DNA from: Fibrobacter sp. UBA4375
GTDB taxonomy: Bacteria; Fibrobacterota; Fibrobacteria; Fibrobacterales; Fibrobacteraceae
Direction of reading: 5' to 3'
Length of the DNA stretch: 57,393 nucleotides
NCBI GenBank assembly: GCA_002391195.1
Contig: DGRZ01000093.1
Span: forward strand, 60,633 to 118,025
In this document: one piece after another, positions 39,615 to 47,640 of the stretch
How the letters are laid out: each line of letters begins with the position of its first letter
Position numbering within the stretch: position 1 is the stretch's first letter
Made by a program: the position numbers and the translations under genes
Notes under the pieces: model-generated
Told to the model about the DNA's origin: nothing
The model's database searches: none
Seen by the model: only the letters and a program-made list of their open reading frames with translations

Positions 39615-42392
39615 ATGAACTTTCTAAACAAGAAACCTCTGTTTTTTGCGGTTATAGCCGCAATATTTTTGGGCATTCTTCTCATTGTTTTCCGAGAATT
39701 CGCCTTCAATCCCGACACCCTGATGCTGAACAGCGACCAGCTCAACGGTATCGGAAGCCGCATCCTCCGCGCAGAAAGTGCTGTCCTAACGGAATGGGAT
39801 GATTCCCGCCTAGGCGGTGTCCCCACCATCGACGCCCTATTTGCCGACGCCTACCACCCGTTGGTATGGGTACAATTCCTGACAGACCCCGCCCGAGCCG
39901 TTGGCTTCAAGTTTATCTTGACCGTCTGGGTGGCCTTCATGAGCGCCATGCTCTTGGCCTGGAACCTGACCGGGAACCGCTGGTGGGCAGCCCTCCTCGG
40001 CATGCTCTACGCCTTCTCGCCGGAATACTTCACCTACATCTACGGCGGACACGACGGAAAGATGATGGTGTTCGCCATCGCGCCGCTTGCACTGCTCGCC
40101 ATCCGCAAGATCGTGCGGGACGGAAGCCTCCCCTACCTGATTGTTCTCGCCCTTTCTATTACCTGGATGATTCTCGGTAGCCACCTGCAGCTCACCTACC
40201 TGTTCTTGTGGGGCGCCGGATTCTATACCCTCTACGAAGCTTTTTTCCATTGCGATTCCTTCACGACCAAAGGCAGGCGTATAGGCCTAGCGGCAGCGGG
40301 ACTCGCCTTCGGGCTTGCCATCAGCTGCTTCCAGGTGGTACCTCCCTACATGTACACCACCACCCAGTCCGTCCGTGGCGAAGGGGACCACACCAACCTG
40401 GGCCATGCCGTAAGCTGGTCCCTGCATCAAGAGGAACTGGCCCAGATGCTCCTGCCCGGATTCATCGGGGTAGACGTCTATGAATACGACGACAAGGCAG
40501 GGAAACTGGAAGGCAGTTCTTTCGTGGGATTTACCGTACAGGAATACCAGTCCTCGGGCGGGTCTCCTTTCTATTGGGGACACAACCCATTCAAGTTGGA
40601 TCACAACAACGCAGGCGCCCTCCTGACCCTGCTCGGGTTCCTGTGCCTGTTCTTGCCCGGCAAGCGACGCTGGGCCATGTTCTGGGGGCTTGGAGCGGTT
40701 CTCGCCCTGAGCTACGGCATGGGGGCACATTCTCCGCTGTTCAAGCTCTGGTACAACATCTTGCCTGGCGTCAAGAATTTCCGCGCCCCCGGCATGGCCC
40801 TGTTCTGGTTGCCCCTGCTGCTTGTGATGATGGCCGCCCCGGTCCTCAAGGCCATTTCCGACGAATCCAGCGAAGCCGCTAGGATTCGCCGCGCCCTGTT
40901 CCATGGTGCCGTCATGTTTGTGCTGCTCCTGGTCATCGTTGTCATCGCCCGTTACAACTGGACACTCTTTATCGGGCCCTTCGGACTTGTCACCTGCCTG
41001 GTGTATGCCGCAGCATGTCTCGGCGTCATGAGCCTGGACGACCAGGGAAAGGAATTTTCTGTAGCCAACTTCACCGACTGTTTCAAGGCCGGCCTCCCCG
41101 GTACCCATCGCGCTATCCAGGCCGGTGTGGTCCTCGGCTTCACCTTGATCGGATTGTTCCTCATGAGCGGGCAAAAACTTCTGGAAGATGCGGTAACAGC
41201 CCCCTATTTCAAGCCCCTGAACGAAATTGCCATGCAGATGAGCGCAGGGAAAATCATTCCCGGGTTCATCCTGGTGCTCGTAATCGTGGCCGCCACCTTG
41301 TTCACCTTCAAGTGGAAAGCGGGCGTTGTCCAAAAAGCGGGGCTCCTTGCCGCCGTGGCCGCCGTTGAGCTGTTCTTCATTGACGGGGCGTTCATCCAGA
41401 ACGTAGAAGCCAAGGAATACCTCCAGCCGGAAAACCCCGTAGTAGCCGCCGTCAAGGCCCCCTACAAGACGGACAGCCTGAACACGCCCCGCGTGCTTTC
41501 CCTATCCAGGAACAAGGCGCTGGGAGCAAACGCCTTCCCGCAGTTCCACCTGCGCAACGCCGACGGATTCCACGACAACGAACTGGCAAACTACAGGGCT
41601 TTCCGTGGCGGCCAGCAAAACGCGAACTTCCTCCTGAACATCAACAATCCCGAAGCGGCCCACCCCTTCCTGGACCTGATGAATATCGGCTTTATCATCT
41701 TCGATAGCCAGCGCGGCACGACCTACATGCCTATCCCTACCGCCATGGGAGAAGCCTACCTCTACGGAGACGCCACCGTCATGAGCGACGAAGACGCCAT
41801 CAAGACCTTGCAGGAGAAAGCCGCCATTCGTAAACCCAAGACCCCAGAACCCGTGACTGAACCTGTTGCAGATTCTACGGCCGCAGACTCCACCGTGGCA
41901 AGCGCCGACAGCACCGCCACGGGCAGCACCGCCGCAGATAACACCGTTACCGATTCTTCAGCGACTTCCGTTGCAAGTGTTCCGGCCGAACCTCAAGACG
42001 ACCCCAACGTTTTCTACTACAGGGAAAAGGCCATCCTGTCCGAAAATCCTGAGCAAGCACTAGAAGGCGGTATCGTCCAAGGACATGCCCGCCTCGTGGA
42101 ACAGCCCAAGATGGACACCCAGGTATTCGAAGTGGATAGCGACCGCCCCGCCATTATGGTGGTGGCAGGGAACTTCCACCCCTACTGGAAGGCTTATGTG
42201 AACGGAAAGGAATCCAAGGTCTACAAAGCCTTCGGGAACCTGCGCGCCGTAGAAGTGCCCAAGGGAAAATCCACCGTTCGCATGGAATACCGGAGCAAGC
42301 CCTTCCACGACTGCCTGAAGATCAGTGCCCTGGCCATAGTCCTGCTCGCCATCTTCGGCGTGGTGGTACTGGCAAGGACTAGAAAACAGTAA
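39615..42392 (+). CDS. YfhO-family polytopic membrane protein
   Basis: 925 residues from ATG 39615. The first helix is LFFAVIAAIFLGILLIVFRE. About 12-13 membrane helices, with a large loop (about 90-180) and the extracytoplasmic C-terminal domain of the family (VVAGNFHPYWKAYVNGKESK; YRSKPFHDCL) and a last helix. YfhO-like proteins are predicted lipid-linked sugar transferases of GT-C type. Residues about 745-795 are a Ser/Thr/Ala/Asp-rich low-complexity insert (ADSTAADSTVASADST). Strong terminator after the stop. Confidence 0.88.
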   Translation: MNFLNKKPLFFAVIAAIFLGILLIVFREFAFNPDTLMLNSDQLNGIGSRILRAESAVLTEWDDSRLGGVPTIDALFADAYHPLVWVQFLTDPARAVGFKFILTVWVAFMSAMLLAWNLTGNRWWAALLGMLYAFSPEYFTYIYGGHDGKMMVFAIAPLALLAIRKIVRDGSLPYLIVLALSITWMILGSHLQLTYLFLWGAGFYTLYEAFFHCDSFTTKGRRIGLAAAGLAFGLAISCFQVVPPYMYTTTQSVRGEGDHTNLGHAVSWSLHQEELAQMLLPGFIGVDVYEYDDKAGKLEGSSFVGFTVQEYQSSGGSPFYWGHNPFKLDHNNAGALLTLLGFLCLFLPGKRRWAMFWGLGAVLALSYGMGAHSPLFKLWYNILPGVKNFRAPGMALFWLPLLLVMMAAPVLKAISDESSEAARIRRALFHGAVMFVLLLVIVVIARYNWTLFIGPFGLVTCLVYAAACLGVMSLDDQGKEFSVANFTDCFKAGLPGTHRAIQAGVVLGFTLIGLFLMSGQKLLEDAVTAPYFKPLNEIAMQMSAGKIIPGFILVLVIVAATLFTFKWKAGVVQKAGLLAAVAAVELFFIDGAFIQNVEAKEYLQPENPVVAAVKAPYKTDSLNTPRVLSLSRNKALGANAFPQFHLRNADGFHDNELANYRAFRGGQQNANFLLNINNPEAAHPFLDLMNIGFIIFDSQRGTTYMPIPTAMGEAYLYGDATVMSDEDAIKTLQEKAAIRKPKTPEPVTEPVADSTAADSTVASADSTATGSTAADNTVTDSSATSVASVPAEPQDDPNVFYYREKAILSENPEQALEGGIVQGHARLVEQPKMDTQVFEVDSDRPAIMVVAGNFHPYWKAYVNGKESKVYKAFGNLRAVEVPKGKSTVRMEYRSKPFHDCLKISALAIVLLAIFGVVVLARTRKQ

Positions 42393-42394
42393 AC

Positions 42395-42429
42395 AACAAA
42401 ATGCCGCAACGCAAGTGCGGCATTTTGTT
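42395..42429. terminator. Bidirectional terminator, 14-bp stem
   Basis: AACAAAATGCCGCA at 42395-42408, 7-nt loop, TGCGGCATTTTGTT at 42416-42429. It lies between the convergent YfhO and 42446 genes. Confidence 0.85.
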
Positions 42430-42445
42430 TCCGAAAAAAAAGAGA

Positions 42446-43438
42446 TTACTTCAGCCCGGCAAGAATCAGGCGAACGACGCCCTTGGCGAATTCCCTGCTA
42501 TCGGACTTCAGGGAGGCTGACTTTTTCAGGGATATTCCCTGATCCTTCTTCAGGTTCAACACAAGCTGGGCGACACAGTATTCGTCGTATTCCACCTTCA
42601 TGCTGTAATCGGCGAAGTTGAACTTTTCGGCATCCTTGTCAGCCTTGAATTCATCATAAGCGGCATTGCAGTCGTCTTCGTCAATGGCGTAGCGGATGGC
42701 GAAGTTCAAGGAGCATTCATCACCTTCGTAAGAGACTGTCAACTCGCCAGAAGATTCTTTCAGTTCATCCACCTCGATGGACACCAGGTCATCGTACATG
42801 GTCAGGCGGTCGCAGTCGGCGGCACGGATATTCTTGAGGACATTTTCCTCATCGGCTTTACCCTCTACCACCTGCTTGTCCGCAGGCTGGAACTTTAGGT
42901 AGAAATCGATCAGGGCTTTTTCTGTCTGGACAATGGCGAGATTTTCCTCGAACAGGTTCGCCTTGAAATCCTGGGCATAGCATTCTCCGGAATAGTGTAT
43001 TACCGACGTCATGTCATCGCCCTTCTCGTAGCGAATGCCCATCTGGAACTTGTCGCCCTTCTTGCCCGGGCCTACCTGCCAAAATCCTACGGGGAACTTG
43101 CCACCGTCAAACTCAAAGCGGGCGGGTTCCGTAATATCCTTTTCAAAACGCAAGGCGGTAGTCTTATCCAAATAGGACTTGTACTTGAAAACAGAATCCG
43201 GATCTTCTTCTTTCCATACCAGATTGCCAAGTTCACCCACCTTGCAGACCGGGTAAGTGACCGTCAAGGTAGAGTCGTCGGAATCGTAATCATAGTGGGC
43301 CTTGGAGAGAACCATGTCAAAAGAATCTTCCAAATCAATACTGGAAGAACCGCTATCGCTACCGCAGGCCGAAAGCACAAAACCACAAGCGACGGCAACC
43401 CCAAAGGGAGCCACATACTTTTTCAAGTTCAAGTTCAT
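42446..43438 (-). CDS. Cys-lipoprotein of unknown function
   Basis: 330 residues from ATG 43438. A lipobox is seen in VLSACGSD (Cys about 25). No known domain is recognised; the acidic mature protein has several Cys (for example ECYAQDF and DCDRLTMYD) that could form disulphides, and repeated strands such as FRYAIDEDDCNAAYDEFK-type turns. A TATAAT box at 43461-43456 on the minus strand is the best -10. Probably faces the periplasm or cell surface. Confidence 0.75.
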   Translation of the reverse strand: MNLNLKKYVAPFGVAVACGFVLSACGSDSGSSSIDLEDSFDMVLSKAHYDYDSDDSTLTVTYPVCKVGELGNLVWKEEDPDSVFKYKSYLDKTTALRFEKDITEPARFEFDGGKFPVGFWQVGPGKKGDKFQMGIRYEKGDDMTSVIHYSGECYAQDFKANLFEENLAIVQTEKALIDFYLKFQPADKQVVEGKADEENVLKNIRAADCDRLTMYDDLVSIEVDELKESSGELTVSYEGDECSLNFAIRYAIDEDDCNAAYDEFKADKDAEKFNFADYSMKVEYDEYCVAQLVLNLKKDQGISLKKSASLKSDSREFAKGVVRLILAGLK

Positions 43439-43455
43439 CAAAAACCTCTAACCCT

Positions 43456-43461
43456 ATTATA
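43456..43461 (-). promoter_or_regulatory. TATAAT -10 element before the 42446-43438 lipoprotein gene
   Basis: TATAAT on the minus strand, about 18 nt before ATG 43438. The -35 is weak. Confidence 0.5.
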
Positions 43462-43481
43462 CATTTTTTTCGCAAAAAACG

Positions 43482-44282
43482 CTACAATCGACCTTCAAAA
43501 AAGCCTTCGAAATCGATATCCTTGACGCTTTCGACCACGTATTCCGGCTTCACATCCAGTTTTTCCACGTCCGAGCGCTTGGTCTCGCCGCACAGGGGCA
43601 GCACGAACCTGCAACCGGAGCGCTTTGCCAGCTCGAAATCCGTATAGAGCCTATCCCCTACAAACAGGATTTCTTCGGGAGCATACGTCTTCAACAGCCC
43701 CGATAGCATAGCCGGGTTCGGCTTACCGAAACTGCGCTCCGGCTCTACACCGTAAGCCGTCTTGAGTAGCGCCATGAAACTCCCGATGTCGGGCACGGGG
43801 CCGCGGGCGTCGGGGCACACGAAATCCGTATGGGTCACCCAGAAGGGAATCCCCCGCTGCACCCGGAACGAAAGCTCGCAAAGTTCCCGGTAATCAAAAC
43901 TGTTGTGGTAGGCCACCAAAACCAATTCCGTATCAGTTACAGATGGGCGCAAATTGAGAGAGGGATCCTGGGCGGCAAACCATTCGAAGACTTCGGGATT
44001 GGCAAAGAAATAGACGTTCTTGAGCCCTTTTTCGTGAATGGCCGCCAAAGACAAAGTCAGCGCAGAAATAATGCCGTCGTCGCGAAGGGGAAGCCCCATC
44101 ACGTTCAGGCGGTTCTCGTAAAACACGGGAGACTTGCTGGTATTGTTGCTCAGGTAGTAAACAGGCACCTTCGAGGCCACCCGCTTCACGGTATCTACCG
44201 CACCAGGGTACGGACGGCCGCTCAGGTAGAGGGTTCCGTCCAGGTCAAAGACCACCACTTTTACGGGCTTGTGCGCTGTCAT
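43482..44282 (-). CDS. HAD-superfamily phosphatase, NagD-like (subfamily IIA)
   Basis: 266 residues from ATG 44282 (an earlier ATG at 44321 would share the CATG with rsmE). HAD motif I is VVVFDLDGTLYLS, motif II YYLSNNTSKSP, the Lys/Gly region FGKPNPAMLSGLL, and motif IV VGDRLYTDFELAKRSG (Asp pair). NagD-type phosphatases hydrolyse nucleoside or sugar phosphates. Divergent from rsmE, with an 8-bp inverted repeat in the gap. Confidence 0.9.
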   Translation of the reverse strand: MTAHKPVKVVVFDLDGTLYLSGRPYPGAVDTVKRVASKVPVYYLSNNTSKSPVFYENRLNVMGLPLRDDGIISALTLSLAAIHEKGLKNVYFFANPEVFEWFAAQDPSLNLRPSVTDTELVLVAYHNSFDYRELCELSFRVQRGIPFWVTHTDFVCPDARGPVPDIGSFMALLKTAYGVEPERSFGKPNPAMLSGLLKTYAPEEILFVGDRLYTDFELAKRSGCRFVLPLCGETKRSDVEKLDVKPEYVVESVKDIDFEGFFEGRL

Positions 44283-44288
44283 GCCTGC

Positions 44289-44313
44289 TAAGGTAGAAAA
44301 AATTGCTACCTTA
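44289..44313. promoter_or_regulatory. Perfect 8-bp inverted repeat between divergent genes
   Basis: TAAGGTAG at 44289-44296 and CTACCTTA at 44306-44313, 9-nt spacer. Fills the 37-nt gap between the HAD and rsmE starts; could be an operator or a shared leader hairpin. Confidence 0.6.
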
Positions 44314-44319
44314 AATGCC

Positions 44320-45075
44320 ATGAAGACTCCCGATAGCCGTTTTTACTGCCCACAAATCCAATGCGGAAGGGCAACCCTGGACGAAAACGAAAGCGCCCAT
44401 GCCGTAAAGGTATGCCGTGCTGCCCAAGGGGACATTCTGGAGCTTTGCGACGGACTGGGCCACTTTGCAGTCGGGACCATCGTGGTTGCAGACCCGAGGG
44501 CCTGCCAGGTGGAAATCTCCAAGGTAGAAACGCCCAAACCGGAGAGACCCCTGCTGAACCTGGCCATCGCCTGTCTCAAGGACGATGCCCTGGAAGAAGT
44601 GGTATTCCATGCCGCCCAGACCGAAATTGCAAGCATTACCTTCTTACGGACGGACTATTCCCAAGAGCCCAAGAATTCCGACTTGCACAAGTTGGTCCGC
44701 CGTTCCGAGCTCAAGAGCCTGGTAAGCCTGAAACAGTCCAAAAAACCTTGGCTTACCGAAATCTGCGGACCTGTCGAATTCAAGGAATGGCTAAAAAGTT
44801 ACCGTGGCGACCTGATCCTCTGCGATGTAGATGGCGAAAGGACAGCCCCTAAAGAAATTATAGACAAGATAACATTCAATCTTGCTAGCGACAAGAAGTG
44901 CGACGAAGCCTTAACTCCCGTGACCCTTCTGGTGGGGCCCGAAGGCGGGTTTTCTCCAGAAGAAATCCGTATGACCAAAGATTTTACAGGCGGCAAAAAT
45001 TACGCCCTGAATCTGGGGAACACAAGGCTCCGGGCCCGTACCGCTGCCATCGTGGCTCTCGGAAAATTGCTGTAA
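44320..45075 (+). CDS. rsmE: 16S rRNA (uracil-1498 N3)-methyltransferase
   Basis: 251 residues from ATG 44320, the usual length. A PUA-like N-terminus (FYCPQIQCGRATLDENESAH) precedes the SPOUT domain with VGPEGGFSPEEIRM and LGNTRLRARTAAIVALGKLL, the knot and AdoMet site of RsmE. It methylates U1498 of 16S rRNA. No Shine-Dalgarno is visible. It ends 5 nt before the converging thioesterase gene, with no terminator between. Confidence 0.96.
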   Translation: MKTPDSRFYCPQIQCGRATLDENESAHAVKVCRAAQGDILELCDGLGHFAVGTIVVADPRACQVEISKVETPKPERPLLNLAIACLKDDALEEVVFHAAQTEIASITFLRTDYSQEPKNSDLHKLVRRSELKSLVSLKQSKKPWLTEICGPVEFKEWLKSYRGDLILCDVDGERTAPKEIIDKITFNLASDKKCDEALTPVTLLVGPEGGFSPEEIRMTKDFTGGKNYALNLGNTRLRARTAAIVALGKLL

Positions 45076-45080
45076 AACAG

Positions 45081-45836
45081 CTACATCAAGCGAAGACGCA
45101 TCTCGAAGACGGCACGGTCCGTCTCGTCGAGAATCCGCATGTAGGTGGCCCCGCTGTGGTCCGCACGGAAAATGCGCAGGGTCTGACCTTCTTTGGATTC
45201 GCCCAGGTAATGAATTTCCAGCGTTGCCGGGTTGCAGAGTTCCCAGTCGGGAATCCCGAACACGTTCAGGGCCAGCTTCACATATTCGATGTTGTTCATG
45301 TGGTGGGACATGTCGATATGCTGGGGCAGCACCTTCTGCTGGTAAACTTCCTGGTATTCTTCCGGCTTTACATGGAAGCGGTCGAATTCCGAAGCATCGA
45401 GGGTCTCCGGAAAACCTTCCGTCGGAAAATCCACCGACGAGAGCCGCAGAGGGCGGTGGTTTTCAAAACTGAGGCAGCACATTTCCTGCTTGGCCAAAAT
45501 GATGGGTTCTCCCTCCGGGGTGGTAATGACGGTATTTTCGTTGAGCCTGATCAGCTGGTTATCCGCCGGAAACGACGTGGTGACCACCTTGTCCCGCCAG
45601 TACGGGCGCCTGAAAAACTTGAACTTGGCCTTGTAAACCACCCAGAAGCCGCCCTTCTCCTTCACCACAAAATTGTCCATCTTCATGGCGCCGAAATTTT
45701 CGGTGATATTGTCCTGGACCATAAGCACCGTCTGGGCAAGGCCCATCTTTCCGGACACATCGATATAGGCCGACGTGATGGTCCGCTGTTTCTGGAATAC
45801 AAGAGGGTTCTTTGACAAGGCGTAAATATCTATCAT
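45081..45836 (-). CDS. Acyl-ACP thioesterase
   Basis: 251 residues from ATG 45836 (a TTG three codons upstream overlaps the -10). Hot-dog folds of PF01643: IDVSGKMGLAQTVLMVQDNI at the N-terminus and LPQHIDMSHHMNNIEYVKLA in the second half (Asn/His active-site region). It frees fatty acids from ACP, often for membrane-lipid control or wax-like products. A TATATT lies 7 nt before the start. Last gene of the minus-strand series from 53827. Confidence 0.9.
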   Translation of the reverse strand: MIDIYALSKNPLVFQKQRTITSAYIDVSGKMGLAQTVLMVQDNITENFGAMKMDNFVVKEKGGFWVVYKAKFKFFRRPYWRDKVVTTSFPADNQLIRLNENTVITTPEGEPIILAKQEMCCLSFENHRPLRLSSVDFPTEGFPETLDASEFDRFHVKPEEYQEVYQQKVLPQHIDMSHHMNNIEYVKLALNVFGIPDWELCNPATLEIHYLGESKEGQTLRIFRADHSGATYMRILDETDRAVFEMRLRLM

Positions 45837-45843
45837 GGTGAGC

Positions 45844-45849
45844 AATATA
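45844..45849 (-). promoter_or_regulatory. TATATT -10 element before the thioesterase gene
   Basis: Minus-strand TATATT ends 7 nt before ATG 45836 with no Shine-Dalgarno between. Predicts a leaderless message within the 23-nt gap. Confidence 0.5.
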
Positions 45850-45859
45850 ATTTAAATGG

Positions 45860-46552
45860 TTAGCGTTTCAGAAGACGCATGATTCCCTGGCGGTTGTATT
45901 CCGGGTCGTCCTTGGCGAAGGGGCTTTTCGTCTCTTGCCGCAAGGCGTAAACTCCGCACTCGCCGCAGTCCACTTCGGTCCCCGACTTGGAGCTGACACC
46001 TTCCACAAACAGGCTGTCGGCCACCACGCTCAGGACTTCGCGAGGGTCTGTGCCATCCGAAGCTTTCGAGATGCACAGGTCCGGCAGGGCAAAGGTTTCA
46101 AGGCCCAAGGTGTAAAGCACGTCCGGGCCTTCCAGGTAATTCATCCAGGGGTCCATCGGGAACTGGGCGTCGCCCAACTCTTCACGGAACGCTTCTGCGG
46201 TCCAGGCGGCGCCACTCTGCTGCATGTACACGCCCAAGGCTCCCGCCGAAAGCACTTTCAAGATAGCGGTATTCACCATGGTCAAGTCCGCAGGGCTTTT
46301 CAAGCTCCCAAGCAAGAACAGCAGAGACTTGTGAGAATCGATGACAGTAGCCTCTTCTGCAGAAATTTCCTGATGTTCCTTGAAAATCTCGGAAAGTCCC
46401 GGAGCGGCCTCCTTGCGGACCACCTTGAAATTCAAGGTACAGCCGGGCACCATCAGACTAGCCGTATCCTTTTCTACTACGACATTAGGTGTAATGGCAA
46501 AAGGCTCGTCCTGAGCCACGGTCAACGGGAATGCGAGAACAAAAGAATTCAT
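45860..46552 (-). CDS. Protein of unknown function, DUF4261-like
   Basis: 230 residues. No signal peptide. Segments SHKSLLFLLGSLKSPADLTM, AILKVLSAGALGVYMQQSGA and DPWMNYLEGPDVLYTLGLET recall DUF4261-type proteins, where a VYW/AW motif binds an unknown ligand; this match is from memory and weak. ATG 46552 overlaps the glycosyltransferase stop by 4 nt (ATGA), so it is co-translated. Function unknown. Confidence 0.7.
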   Translation of the reverse strand: MNSFVLAFPLTVAQDEPFAITPNVVVEKDTASLMVPGCTLNFKVVRKEAAPGLSEIFKEHQEISAEEATVIDSHKSLLFLLGSLKSPADLTMVNTAILKVLSAGALGVYMQQSGAAWTAEAFREELGDAQFPMDPWMNYLEGPDVLYTLGLETFALPDLCISKASDGTDPREVLSVVADSLFVEGVSSKSGTEVDCGECGVYALRQETKSPFAKDDPEYNRQGIMRLLKR

Positions 46553-47640
46553 ACCTGTTTCAAGACCTCCTGTACCAAGGGGGTGAGCAAGTTCTGCGAT
46601 GGCGGTTTCGGCAGGCGCACCTGTGTTTCCATGGCGGTCTGCAATGTTTCCAGGTTCAATTTTGCCGCAGGAATTTCTACCGCATAACCCGCCCGGGAAA
46701 GACTTTTGGCGAGCACCACCTGTTCGTACTGCCCAGGCGTGGGCACAAAGATACAGCTAGCGCCGAGAACGGCCATGTCCATAATGGTGCTATAGCCTCC
46801 TCGAGAAATAATCCAGCGGGCACGACGGACAGTGCGCGCAAATTCCGGCGTTTCCAGGTGACTGAAAAACTGAACATTTCCTTCGGTCCATGATTTTCTT
46901 TCTGCACCGGGTTTCCCGAGAATCATCACGTGATTACCGGGCAGTTCGGAGAGCAATTCCCGCAGCCTGCGTTCAAAGGCGCTTCGGGCAGGCTCCACTC
47001 CAGAGATGACCGCCACCACGTTCAAATCTTTCGAAGTAGCGTCCATAATTTCAGGCAAGTCATCCAATTCCGTAAAACGGCTCAACGGGCCTGCATAACG
47101 AACATTTTCCGGGCAAGATTTCACATGGGACATGGCGCCTGCATAACCGGGGGCTTCTTTCAAATCGGGTATCCACACCTGGTCAAAGTTTTCCATTTTC
47201 TTTCGATGCCAATGGACCCCGATCCCTTCGAACTTAGAGAAAAGTGCCGGAAAGGCAATACGGCACTGGTGCGTCATGTAAATGGAAAGCGCCTTCGCCG
47301 AATAAAAACCGAAGCGGTTGTCCGAAAACAAGATGTCGAACCCGTGGCGGCGAACCATTTCTTCGGCATAGTGGTGCTCGTATTCAACGACCCTGTTCAA
47401 GTGGACGCTGTTTTTCAGGAGCCAAAGCCCCATGTTGAATCCGTGCTTCGGGTAAACAATGCCATAAGACGGAGCCACATGTTTTTTCAGTTCCGGAAAA
47501 ATCTCGTTGTACAACGGCGCATAAGATTCCGTAACGGCAAGCTCCACCTGGGCGCCTTGCCGCAGAAATTCCTTGATGACGGGGACACAACGGGTCGCAT
47601 GACCCAGTCCCCAGTCCAAAGGTGCCACCAGGACTTTCAC
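46549..47640 (-). CDS. GT28-like glycosyltransferase
   Basis: 363 residues from GTG 47640, which shares one base with the upstream TAG and has GGAGG 7 nt before it; ATG 47658 has none. The N-terminal domain has VLVAPLDWGLGHATRCVPVI (glycine-rich acceptor loop), the C-terminal domain VVAVISGVEPARS, VQFFSHLETPEFA and WIISRGGYSTIMDMAVLGAS then CIFVPTPGQYEQ, the nucleotide-sugar site of the MurG/GT28 superfamily. Target not known; next to a membrane glycosyltransferase it may build a surface glycan. Confidence 0.85.
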   Translation of the reverse strand: MKVLVAPLDWGLGHATRCVPVIKEFLRQGAQVELAVTESYAPLYNEIFPELKKHVAPSYGIVYPKHGFNMGLWLLKNSVHLNRVVEYEHHYAEEMVRRHGFDILFSDNRFGFYSAKALSIYMTHQCRIAFPALFSKFEGIGVHWHRKKMENFDQVWIPDLKEAPGYAGAMSHVKSCPENVRYAGPLSRFTELDDLPEIMDATSKDLNVVAVISGVEPARSAFERRLRELLSELPGNHVMILGKPGAERKSWTEGNVQFFSHLETPEFARTVRRARWIISRGGYSTIMDMAVLGASCIFVPTPGQYEQVVLAKSLSRAGYAVEIPAAKLNLETLQTAMETQVRLPKPPSQNLLTPLVQEVLKQV

